Shown piece after piece: positions 51,851 to 62,844 of a stretch of 64,000 bases of DNA. The stretch comes from Heligmosomoides polygyrus polygyrus (Eukaryota > Nematoda > Chromadorea > Rhabditida > Heligmosomidae): the NCBI GenBank assembly GCA_947396885.1, contig OX377206.1:46235631-46299630 (forward strand). The letters run 5' to 3'. The notes under the pieces were generated by a model that saw nothing but the letters and a program-made list of their open reading frames with translations, was not told where the DNA came from and did not search any database. Position 1 is the stretch's first letter, and each line of letters begins with the position of its first letter. Made by a program: the position numbers and the translations under genes.

Positions 51851-53899
51851 CGTCCAGTGTTCGCCTTTTGAATCTCTACCCACGTTGGGCGACGTCTGCG
51901 GCACTTCTTCTGAACCCTGATGTACGTTGAACGACGTCTAGCTCCCCCTCCTAATTATTACATAAGCTGGACGAAATCTAGGGCACGCCTTCTGAATGCT
52001 GACGCACGTTGAACGACGTCCAGTGTTCGCCTTTTGAATCTCTACCCACGTTGGGCGACGTCTGCGGCACTTCTTCTGAACCTGAGGTAGTTGAACGACG
52101 TCTAGCCCCCCCCCCCTAATCATTACGTAAGTTGGACGACGTCTAGGGCACGCCTTCTGAATCCCTATGCACCTTGGACGACGTCTAGGGCACGCATTCA
52201 AAATCTCCGACTCACGAAGGACGACGTCTAGGGTAGCCTTCTGAATGCTGACGCACGTTGAACGACGTCCAGTGTTCGCCTTTTGAATCTCTACCCACGT
52301 TGGGCGACGTCTGCGGCACTTCTTCTGAACCTGAGGTAGTTGAACGACGTCTAGCCCCCCCCTAATCATTACGTAAGTTGGACGACGTCTAGGGCACGCC
52401 TTCTGAATCCCTCTGCACCTTGGACAACGTCTAGGGCACGCATTCAAAATCTCCGACTCACGAAGGACGACGTCTGCGGCACTTCTTCTGAACCCTGACG
52501 TACGTTGAACGACGTCTAGCTCCCCCCCCCCCTAATCATTACGTAAGTTGGACGACGTCTAGGGCACGCCTTCTGAATCCCTATGCACCTTGGACGACGT
52601 CTAGGGCACGCATTCAAAATCTCCGACTCACGAAGGACGACGTCTGCGGCACTTCTTCTGAACCCTGACGTACGTTGAACGACGTCTAGCTCCCCCCCCC
52701 CTAATCATTACGTAAGTTGGACGACATCTAGGGCACGCCTTCTGAATTCTGACGCACGTAGAACCACGTCCAGTGTTCGCCTTTTGAATCTCTACCCACG
52801 TTGGGCGACATCTGCGGCACTTCTTCTGAACCCTGACGTACGTTGAACGACGTCTAGCTCCCCCCCCCCTAATCATGACGTAAGTTGGACGACGTCTAGG
52901 GCACGCCTTCTGAACGCTGACGCACATTGAAAGACGTCCAGTGTTCGCCTTTTGAATCTCTACCCACGCTGGGCGACGTCTGCGGCACTTCTTCTGAACT
53001 GTGACATACGTTGAACGACGTCTAGCCCCCCCCCCACCTAATCATTACGTAGGTGGGACGACGTCCAGGGTACGTCTTCTGAATGCTGACGCACGTTGAA
53101 CGACGTCCAGGGTTCGCCTTTTGAATGCTGACGCACGTTGAACGACGTCCAGTGTTCGCCTTTTGAATCTCTACCCACGTTGGGCGACGTCTGCGGCACT
53201 TCTTCTGAACCCTGACGTACGTTGAACGACGTCTAGCCCCCCCCCCCCCTAATCATTACATAATTTGGACGGCGTCTGGGGCACGCCTTCTGAATGCTGA
53301 CGCACGTTGAACGACGTCCAGTGTTCGCCTTTTGAATCTCTACCCACGTTGGGCGACATCTGCGGCACTTCTTCTGAACCCTGACGTACGTTGAACGACG
53401 TCTAGCTCCCCCCCCTAATCATGACGTAAGTTGGACGACGTCTAGGGCACGCCTTCTGAACGCTGACCCACATTGAAAGACGTCCAGTGTTCGCCTTTTG
53501 AAAATCTACCCACGTTGGGCGACGTCTGCGGCACTTCTTCTGAACCTGAGGTAGTTGAACGACGTCTAGCTCCCCCTCCTAATTATTACATAAGTTGGAC
53601 GACGTCTAGGGCACGCCTTCTGAATCCCTATGCACCTTGGACGACGTCTAGGGCACGCATTCAAAATCCCCGACTCACGAAGGACGACGTCTAGGGTAGC
53701 CTTCTGAATGCTGACGCACGTTGAACGACGTCCAGTGTTCGCCTTTTGAATCTCTACCCACGCTGGGCGACGTCTGCGGCACTTCTTCTGAACCCTGACG
53801 TACGTTGAACGACGTCTAGCTCGCCCTCCTAATTATTACATAAGTTGGACGACATCTAGGGCACGCCTTCTGAATGCTGACGCACGTTGAACGACGTCC

Positions 53900-56800
53900 A
53901 GTGTTCGCCTTTTGAATCTCTACCCACGCTGGGCGACGTCTGCGGCACTTCTTCTGAACCCTGACGTACGTTGAACGACGTCTAGCTCCCTCCTAATCAT
54001 TACGTAAGTTGGACGACGTCTAGGGTTCGCCTTTTGAATGCTGACGCACGTTGAACGACGTCCAGTGTTCGCCTTTTGAATCTCTACCCACGTTGGGCGA
54101 CGTCTGCGGCACTTCTTCTGAATCTGAGGTAGTTGAACGACGTCTAGCCCCCCCCCCCTAGTCATTTCATAATTTGGACGACGTCTAGGGCACGCCTTCT
54201 GAATCCCTATGCACCTTGGACGACGTCTAGGGCACGCATTCAAAATCCCCGACTCACGAAGGACGACGTCTAGGGTAGCCTTCTGAATGCTGACGCACGT
54301 TGAACGACGTCCAGTGTTCGCCTTTTGAATCTCTACCCACGTTGGGCGACGTCTGCGGCACTTCTTCTGAACCCTGACGTACGTTGAACGACGTCTTGCT
54401 CCCCCCCCCAATCATTACGTAAGTTGGACGACGTCTAGGGTACGCCTTCTAAATCCCTATGCACCTTGGACGACGTCTAGGGTACGCCTTCTGAATCCCT
54501 ATGCACCTTGGACGACGTCTAGGGCACGCATTCAAAATCCCCGACTCACGAAGGACGACGTCTAGGGTAGCCTTCTGAATGCTGACGCACGTTGAACGAC
54601 GTCCAGTGTTCGCCTTTTAAATCTCTACCCACGTTGGGCGACGTCTGCGGCATTTCTTCTGAACCTTGACGTACGTTGAACGACGTCTAGCCCCCCCCCC
54701 ACCTAATCATTACGTAGGTGGGACGACGTCTAGGGTACGCCTTCTGAATCCCTATGCACCTTGGACGACGTCTAGGGCACGCCTTCTGAATGCTGACGCA
54801 CGTTGAACGACGTCCAATGTTCGCCTTTTGAATCTCTACCCGCGTTGGGCGAAGTCTGCGGCACTTCTTCTGAACCCTGACGTACGTTGAACGACGTCTG
54901 CCCCCCCCTAATCATTACGTAAGTTGGGCGACGTCTAGGGCACGCCTTCTGAATGCTGACGCACGTTGAACGACGTCCAGTGTTTGCCTTTTGAATCTCT
55001 ACCCACGTTGGGCGACGTCTGCGGCATTTCTTCTGAACCCTGACGTACGTTGAACGACGTTTAGCGCCCCCCCCCCCACCTAATCATTACGTAGGTGGGA
55101 CGACGTCTAGGGTACGCCTTCTAAATCCCTATGCACCTTGGACGACGTCTAGGGCACGCATTCAAAATCTCCGATTCACGAAGGTCGACGTCTAGGGTAG
55201 CCTTCTGAATGCTGACGCACGTTGAACGACGTCCAGTGTTCGCCTTTTGAACCTCTACCCACGCTGGGCGACGTCTGCGGCACTTCTTCTGAACCCTGAT
55301 GTACGTTGAACGACGTCTAGCTCCCCCTCCTAATTATTACATAAGCTGGACGAAATCTAGGGCACGCCTTCTGAATGCTGACGCACGTTGAACGACGTCC
55401 AGTGTTCGCCTTTTGAATCTGTACCCACGAAGGACGACGTCTGCGGCACTTCTTCTGAACCCTGACGTACGTTGAACGACGTCTAGCTCCCCCCCCCCTA
55501 ATCATTACGTAAGTTGGACGACGTCTAGGGCACGCCTTCTGAATCCCTATGCACCTTGGACGACGTCTAGGGCACGCATTCAAAATCTCCGACTCACGAA
55601 GGACGACGTCTGCGGCACTTCTTCTGAACCCTGACGTACGTTGAACGACGTCTAGCTCCCCCCCCCCCTAATCATTACGTAAGTTGGACGACATCTAGGG
55701 CACGCCTTCTGAATGCTGACGCACGTAGAACCACGTCCAGTGTTCGCCTTTCGAATCTCTACCCACGTTGGGCGACGTCTGCGGCACTTCTTCTGAACCC
55801 TGACGTACGTTGAACGACGTCTAGCTCCCCCCCCCCTAATCATGACGTAAGTTGGACGACGTCTAGGGCACGCCTTCTGAATGCTGACGCACGTTGAACG
55901 ACGTCCAGTGTTCGCCTTTTGAATCTCTACCCACGTTGGGCGACGTCTGCGGCATTTCTTCTGAACCGTGACATACGTTGAACGACGTCTAGCTCCCCCT
56001 CCTAATTATTACATAAGTTGGACGACGTCTAGGGTAGCCTTCTGAATGCTGACGCACGTTGAACGACGTCCAGTGTTCGCCTTTTGAATCTCTACCCACG
56101 CTGGGCGACGTCTGCGGCACTTCTTCTGAACCCTGACGTACGTTGAACGACGTCTAGCTCGCCCTCCTAATTATTACATAAGTTGGACGACATCTAGGGC
56201 ACGCCTTCTGAATGCTGACGCACGTTGAACGACGTCCAGTGTTCGCCTTTTGAATCTCTACCCACGCTGGGCGACGTCTGCGGCACTTCTTCTGAACCCT
56301 GACGTACGTTGAACGACGTCTAGCTCCCTCCTAATCATTACGTAAGTTGGACGACGTCTAGGGTTCGCCTTTTGAATGCTGACGCACGTTGAACGACGTC
56401 CAGTGTTCGCCTTTTGAATCTCTACCCACGTTGGGCGACGTCTGCGGCACTTCTTCTGAATCTGAGGTAGTTGAACGACGTCTAGCCCCCCCCCTAGTCA
56501 TTTCATAATTTGGACGACGTCTAGGGCACGCCTTCTGAATCCCTATGCACCTTGGACGACGTCTAGGGCACGCATTCAAAATCCCCGACTCACGAAGGAC
56601 GACGTCTAGGGTAGCCTTCTGAATGCTGACGCACGTTGAACGACGTCCAGTGTTCGCCTTTTGAATCTCTACCCACGTTGGGCGACGTCTGCGGCACTTC
56701 TTCTGAACCCTGACGTACGTTGAACGACGTCTTGCTCCCCCCCCCAATCATTACGTAAGTTGGACGACGTCTAGGGTACGCCTTCTAAATCCCTATGCAC

Positions 56801-59800
56801 CTTGGACGACGTCTAGGGTACGCCTTCTGAATCCCTATGCACCTTGGACGACGTCTAGGGCACGCATTCAAAATCCCCGACTCACGAAGGACGACGTCTA
56901 GGGTAGCCTTCTGAATGCTGACGCACGTTGAACGACGTCCAGTGTTCGCCTTTTAAATCTCTACCCACGTTGGGCGACGTCTGCGGCATTTCTTCTGAAC
57001 CTTGACGTACGTTGAACGACGTCTAGCCCCCCCCCCCCCACCTAATCATTACGTAGGTGGGACGACGTCTAGGGTACGCCTTCTGAATCCCTATGCACCT
57101 TGGACGACGTCTAGGGCACGCCTTCTGAATGCTGACGCACGTTGAACGACGTCCAAGGTTCGCCTTTTGAATCTCTACCCGCGTTGGGCGAAGTCTGCGG
57201 CACTTCTTCTGAACCCTGACGTACGTTGAACGACGTCTGCCCCCCCCCCCTAATCATTACGTAAGTTGGGCGACGTCTAGGGCACGCCTTCTGAATGCTG
57301 ACGCACGTTGAACGACGTCCAGTGTTTGCCTTTTGAATCTCTACCCACGTTGGGCGACGTCTGCGGCATTTCTTCTGAACCCTGACGTACGTTGAACGAC
57401 GTTTAGCGCCCCCCCCCACCTAATCATTACGTAGGTGGGACGACGTCTAGGGTACGCCTTCTAAATCCCTATGCACCTTGGACGACGTCTAGGGCACGCA
57501 TTCAAAATCTCCGATTCACGAAGGTCGACGTCTAGGGTAGCCTTCTGAATGCTGACGCACGTTGAACGACGTCCAGTGTTCGCCTTTTGAACCTCTACCC
57601 ACGCTGGGCGACGTCTGCGGCACTTCTTCTGAACCCTGATGTACGTTGAACGACGTCTAGCTCCCCCTCCTAATTATTACATAAGCTGGACGAAATCTAG
57701 GGCACGCCTTCTGAATGCTGACGCACGTTGAACGACGTCCAGTGTTCGCCTTTTGAATCTGTACCCACGAAGGACGACGTCTGCGGCACTTCTTCTGAAC
57801 CCTGACGTACGTTGAACGACGTCTAGCTCCCCCCCCCCTAATCATTACGTAAGTTGGACGACGTCTAGGGCACGCCTTCTGAATGCTGACGCACGTTGAA
57901 CGACGTCCAGTGTTCGCCTTTTGAATCTCTACCCACGTTGGGCGACGTCTGCGGCATTTCTTCTGAACCGTGACATACGTTGAACGACGTCTAGCTCCCC
58001 CTCCTAATTATTACATAAGTTGGACGACGTCTAGGGTAGCCTTCTGAATGCTGACGCACGTTGAACGACGTCCAGTGTTCGCCTTTTGAATCTCTACCCA
58101 CGTTGGGCGACGTCTGCGGCACTTCTTCTGAACCCTGACGTACGTTGATCGACGTCTTGCTCCCCCCCCCCAATCATTACGTAAGTTGGACGACGTCTAG
58201 GGTACGCCTTCTAAATCCCTATGCACCTTGGACGACGTCTAGGGTACGCCTTCTGAATCCCTATGCACCTTGGACGACGTCTAGGGCACGCATTCAAAAT
58301 CCCCGACTCACGAAGGACGACGTCTAGGGTAGCCTTCTGAATGCTGACGCACGTTGAACGACGTCCAGTGTTCGCCTTTTAAATCTCTACCCACGTTGGG
58401 CGACGTCTGCGGCATTTCTTCTGAACCTTGACGTACGTTGAACGACGTCTAGCCCCCCCCCCCACCTAATCATTACGTAGGTGGGACGACGTCTAGGGTA
58501 CGCCTTCTGAATCCCTATGCACCTTGGACGACGTCTAGGGCACGCCTTCTGAATGCTGACGCACGTTGAACGACGTCCAATGTTCGCCTTTTGAATCTCT
58601 ACCCGCGTTGGGCGAAGTCTGCGGCACTTCTTCTGAACCCTGACGTACGTTGAACGACGTCTGCCCCCCCCCTAATCATTACGTAAGTTGGGCGACGTCT
58701 AGGGCACGCCTTCTGAATGCTGACGCACGTTGAACGACGTCCAGTGTTTGCCTTTTCAATCTCTACCCACGTTGGGCGACGTCTGCGGCATTTCTTCTGA
58801 ACCCTGACGTACGTTGAACGACGTTTAGCGCCCCCCCCCCACCTAATCATTACGTAGGTGGGACGACGTCTAGGGTACGCCTTCTAAATCCCTATGCACC
58901 TTGGACGACGTCTAGGGCACGCATTCAAAATCTCCGATTCACGAAGGTCGACGTCTAGGGTAGCCTTCTGAATGCTGACGCACGTTGAACGACGTCCAGT
59001 GTTCGCCTTTTGAACCTCTACCCACGCTGGGCGACGTCTGCGGCACTTCTTCTGAACCCTGATGTACGTTGAACGACGTCTAGCTCCCCCTCCTAATTAT
59101 TACATAAGCTGGACGAAATCTAGGGCACGCCTTCTGAATGCTGACGCACGTTGAACGACGTCCAGTGTTCGCCTTTTGAATCTGTACCCACGAAGGACGA
59201 CGTCTGCGGCACTTCTTCTGAACCCTGACGTACGTTGAACGACGTCTAGCTCCCCCCCCCCCCTAATCATTACGTAAGTTGGACGACGTCTAGGGCACGC
59301 TTTCTGAATCCCTATGCACCTTGGACGACGTCTAGGGCACGCATTCAAAATCTCCGACTCACGAAGGACGACGTCTGCGGCACTTCTTCTGAACCCTGAC
59401 GTACGTTGAACGACGTCTAGCTCCCCCCCCCCCCCTAATCATTACGTAAGTTGGACGACATCTAGGGCACGCCTTCTGAATGCTGACGCACGTAGAACCA
59501 CGTCCAGTGTTCGCCTTTCGAATCTCTACCCACGTTGGGCGACGTCTGCGGCACTTCTTCTGAACCCTGACGTACGTTGAACGACGTCTAGCTCCCCCCC
59601 CCCTAATCATGACGTAAGTTGGACGACGTCTAGGGCACGCCTTCTGAATGCTGACGCACGTTGAACGACGTCCAGTGTTCGCCTTTTGAATCTCTACCCA
59701 CGTTGGGCGACGTCTGCGGCATTTCTTCTGAACCGTGACATACGTTGAACGACGTCTAGCTCCCCCTCCTAATTATTACATAAGTTGGACGACGTCTAGG

Positions 59801-62095
59801 GTAGCCTTCTGAATGCTGACGCACGTTGAACGACGTCCAGTGTTCGCCTTTTGAATCTCTACCCACGCTGGGCGACGTCTGCGGCACTTCTTCTGAACCC
59901 TGACGTACGTTGAACGACGTCTAGCTCGCCCTCCTAATTATTACATAAGTTGGACGACATCTAGGGCACGCCTTCTGAATGCTGACGCACGTTGAACGAC
60001 GTCCAGTGTTCGCCTTTTGAATCTCTACCCACGCTGGGCGACGTCTGCGGCACTTCTTCTGAACCCTGACGTACGTTGAACGACGTCTAGCTCCCTCCTA
60101 ATCATTACGTAAGTTGGACGACGTCTAGGGTTCGCCTTTTGAATGCTGACGCACGTTGAACGACGTCCAGTGTTCGCCTTTTGAATCTCTACCCACGTTG
60201 GGCGACGTCTGCGGCACTTCTTCTGAATCTGAGGTAGTTGAACGACGTCTAGCCCCCCCCCTAGTCATTTCATAATTTGGACGACGTCTAGGGCACGCCT
60301 TCTGAATCCCTATGCACCTTGGACGACGTCTAGGGCACGCATTCAAAATCCCCGACTCACGAAGGACGACGTCTAGGGTAGCCTTCTGAATGCTGACGCA
60401 CGTTGAACGACGTCCAGTGTTCGCCTTTTGAATCTCTACCCACGTTGGGCGACGTCTGCGGCACTTCTTCTGAACCCTGACGTACGTTGAACGACGTCTT
60501 GCTCCCCCCCCCCAATCATTACGTAAGTTGGACGACGTCTAGGGTACGCCTTCTAAATCCCTATGCACCTTGGACGACGTCTAGGGTACGCCTTCTGAAT
60601 CCCTATGCACCTTGGACGACGTCTAGGGCACGCATTCAAAATCCCCGACTCACGAAGGACGACGTCTAGGGTAGCCTTCTGAATGCTGACGCACGTTGAA
60701 CGACGTCCAGTGTTCGCCTTTTAAATCTCTACCCACGTTGGGCGACGTCTGCGGCATTTCTTCTGAACCTTGACGTACGTTGAACGACGTCTAGCCCCCC
60801 CCCCCACCTAATCATTACGTAGGTGGGACGACGTCTAGGGTACGCCTTCTGAATCCCTATGCACCTTGGACGACGTCTAGGGCACGCCTTCTGAATGCTG
60901 ACGCACGTTGAACGACGTCCAATGTTCGCCTTTTGAATCTCTACCCGCGTTGGGCGAAGTCTGCGGCACTTCTTCTGAACCCTGACGTACGTTGAACGAC
61001 GTCTGCCCCCCCCCTAATCATTACGTAAGTTGGGCGACGTCTAGGGCACGCCTTCTGAATGCTGACGCACGTTGAACGACGTCCAGTGTTTGCCTTTTGA
61101 ATCTCTACCCACGTTGGGCGACGTCTGCGGCATTTCTTCTGAACCCTGACGTACGTTGAACGACGTTTAGCGCCCCCCCCCCCCCCACCTAATCATTTCG
61201 TAGGTGGGACGACGTCTAGGGTACGCCTTCTAAATCCCTATGCACCTTGGACGACGTCTAGGGCACGCATTCAAAATCTCCGATTCACGAAGGTCGACGT
61301 CTAGGGTAGCCTTCTGAATGCTGACGCACGTTGAACGACGTCCAGTGTTCGCCTTTTGAACCTCTACCCACGCTGGGCGACGTCTGCGGCACTTCTTCTG
61401 AACCCTGATGTACGTTGAACGACGTCTAGCTCCCCCTCCTAATTATTACATAAGCTGGACGAAATCTAGGGCACGCCTTCTGAATGCTGACGCACGTTGA
61501 ACGACGTCCAGTGTTCGCCTTTTGAATCTGTACCCACGAAGGACGACGTCTGCGGCACTTCTTCTGAACCCTGACGTACGTTGAACGACGTCTAGCTCCC
61601 CCCCCCCTAATCATTACGTAAGTTGGACGACGTCTAGGGCACGCCTTCTGAATCCCTATGCACCTTGGACGACGTCTAGGGCACGCATTCAAAATCTCCG
61701 ACTCACGAAGGACGACGTCTGCGGCACTTCTTCTGAACCCTGACGTACGTTGAACGACGTCTAGCTCCCCCCCCCCCCCCCTAATCATTACGTAAGTTGG
61801 ACGACATCTAGGGCACGCCTTCTGAATGCTGACGCACGTAGAACCACGTCCAGTGTTCGCCTTTCGAATCTCTACCCACGTTGGGCGACGTCTGCGGCAC
61901 TTCTTCTGAACCCTGACGTACGTTGAACGACGTCTAGCTCCCCCCCCCCCTAATCATGACGTAAGTTGGACGACGTCTAGGGCACGCCTTCTGAATGCTG
62001 ACGCACGTTGAACGACGTCCAGTGTTCGCCTTTTGAATCTCTACCCACGTTGGGCGACGTCTGCGGCATTTCTTCTGAACCGTGACATACGTTGA
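53900..62095 (+). repeat. 2.34-kb higher-order unit in four copies, one shortened
   Basis: The F form CTTGCTCCC occurs at 54,395, 56,731, 58,156 and 60,498, spacings 2,336, 1,425 and 2,342. The F form GCTCCCTCCTAATC occurs at about 53,985, 56,325 and 60,093 and is missing from the third copy. A diagnostic D/B chimeric unit occurs at 55,391, 57,731, 59,154 and 61,500. The third copy therefore lacks about 0.9 kb, apparently as two losses: one of about 340 bp inside the A/C' region seen at 55,543-55,881, and one of about 570 bp seen at 56,060-56,640. The block stops at the 250-bp array. Confidence 0.9.
55391..55432 (+). repeat. Chimeric D/B unit
   Basis: It begins as D (AACGACGTCCAGTGTTCGCC) and continues CTGTACCCACGAAG, with the CACGAAG end of B; the next unit starts GGACGACGTCTGCGGC, the E form found after B. 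Copies are at 57,731-57,772, 59,154-59,195 and 61,500-61,541, one in each copy of the 2.34-kb unit. It records one recombination between D and B before that unit was amplified. Confidence 0.87.
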
Positions 62096-62594
62096 ACGAC
62101 GTCTAGCTCCCCCTCCTAATTATTACATAAGTTGGACGACGTCTAGGGCACGCCTTCTGAATCCCTATGCACCTTGAACGACGCCTAGAGCGCGCATTCA
62201 AAATCCCCGACTCACGAAGGACGACGTCTAGGGTAGCCTTCTGAATGCTGACGCACGTTGAACGACATCCAGTGTTCGCCTTTTGAATCTCTACCCACGC
62301 TGGGCGACGTCTGCGGCATTTCTTCTGAACCGTGACATACGTTGAACGACGTCTAGCTCCCACTCCTAATTATTACATAAGTTGGACGACGTCTAGGGCA
62401 CGCCTTCTGAATCCCTATGCACCTTGGACGACGTCTAGGGCACGCATTCAAAATCCCCGACTCACGAAGGACGACGTCTAGGGTAGCCTTCTGAATGCTG
62501 ACGCACGTTGAACGACGTCCAGTGTTCGCCTTTTGAATCTCTACCCACGCTGGGCGACGTCTGCGGCATTTCTTCTGAACCGTGACATACGTTG

Positions 62595-62634
62595 AACGAC
62601 GTCTAGCTCCCCCTCCTAATTATTACATAAGTTG
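62595..62634 (+). repeat. Reference unit type F (poly-C/AT-rich unit, 40 bp here)
   Basis: This is one clean example of the F unit from the homogeneous 250-bp array. After the AACGACGTCTAGC start it departs from the other unit types: it has a C-rich stretch (here five C, T, two C) followed by an AT-rich end, TAATTATTACATAAGTTG. Elsewhere the C stretch reaches 16 bases and the AT-rich end takes other forms, such as TAATCATTACGTAAGTTG, TAATCATGACGTAAGTTG, TAGTCATTTCATAATTTG or a hairpin-forming CACCTAATCATTACGTAGGTG-like form (one base over the short forms). F occurs about once per higher-order repeat and nearly always follows E. Confidence 0.93.
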
Positions 62635-62676
62635 GACGACGTCTAGGGCACGCCTTCTGAATCCCTATGCACCTTG
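62635..62676 (+). repeat. Reference unit type A (42 bp)
   Basis: One clean A unit. It starts GACGACGTCTAGGGCACG and is recognised by its second half, CCCTATGCACCTTG. It follows F in the 250-bp repeat and precedes B. Sequence variants mark particular regions: TACGGCACG with CTGTATCCC is frequent in 1-8,200, and TAGGGTACG with CTAAATCCC marks 33,780-62,000. A doubled A (A-A-B) is seen, for example at about 42,025-42,115 and 48,685-48,780. Confidence 0.92.
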
Positions 62677-62719
62677 GACGACGTCTAGAGCACGCATTCA
62701 AAATCCCCGACTCACGAAG
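62677..62719 (+). repeat. Reference unit type B (43 bp)
   Basis: One clean B unit. It shares the first half of A but changes to GCATTCAAAATCCCCGACTC and ends CACGAAG. Its 43-bp length, together with the 41-bp C unit, keeps the A-B-C trio at 126 bp. Variants: AAAATCTCCGAC, a 42-bp form with AAAATCTCGAC or AAAATCCTGAC, and a CATTCGGAATCC form at about 8,930, 9,186, 12,826, 14,419 and 16,013. This particular copy has TAGAG in place of TAGGG, a marker shared by alternate copies of the right-end array. Confidence 0.92.
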
Positions 62720-62760
62720 GACGACGTCTAGGGTAGCCTTCTGAATGCTGACGCACGTTG
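62720..62760 (+). repeat. Reference unit type C (41 bp)
   Basis: One clean C unit. It reads GACGACGTCTAGGGTAGCC and ends GCTGACGCACGTTG. The 41-bp length comes from GGGTAGCC where its relative C' (42 bp) has GGGCACGCC. C follows B; C' follows F directly and often carries GACGACATC. C and C' have the same 3' half, so they probably share a recent ancestor. Both are followed by D in nearly all cases. Confidence 0.92.
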
Positions 62761-62802
62761 AACGACGTCCAGTGTTCGCCTTTTGAATCTCTACCCACGC
62801 TG
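62761..62802 (+). repeat. Reference unit type D (42 bp)
   Basis: One clean D unit. It starts AACGACGTCCAGTGTTCGCC and continues TTTTGAATCTCTACCCACGC before TG. The final part varies between CACGTTG, CACGCTG, CACGATG and CACCCTG, and these single-base states help to follow copies over distance. A form starting AAAGACGTCC after GCACATTG marks the left block and its relatives at about 18,330, 19,820, 26,970, 27,690 and 47,190. A GTTCGCG form marks about 4,755, 5,305-5,640 and several units in 9,770-16,600. Confidence 0.92.
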
Positions 62803-62844
62803 GGCGACGTCTGCGGCATTTCTTCTGAACCGTGACATACGTTG
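62803..62844 (+). repeat. Reference unit type E (42 bp)
   Basis: One clean E unit. It starts GGCGACGTCTGCGGC and ends in one of four ways: CCCTGACGTACGTTG (most frequent), CCGTGACATACGTTG (usually with GCATTTC, as here), CCTGAGGTAGTTG (40 bp) or AACTGACGTACGTTG (41 bp). E is followed by F in almost every repeat of the window, whichever units stand upstream. The most frequent ending contains the 8-bp palindrome ACGTACGT. Confidence 0.92.

Larger units (their letters stand above)
42100..53900 (+). repeat. Region 7: 2.4-kb segment in three dispersed copies
   Basis: The rare F form CATTACCTAAGTTGGGCG occurs at 42,735, 45,328, 45,879, 50,397 and 51,619. After 42,735, 45,879 and 51,619 the same roughly 2.2-2.4 kb of units follows (offsets 3,144 and 5,740), including A with GGACAACGTC, the short B form AAAATCTCC, C' with AATTCTGACGC and D with GAAAATCTACC. 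The other two marks belong to smaller tandem duplications (551 bp before 45,879; 1,222 bp before 51,619). Between the second and third copies lies a 500-bp tandem run at 48,660-50,050. Confidence 0.87.
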
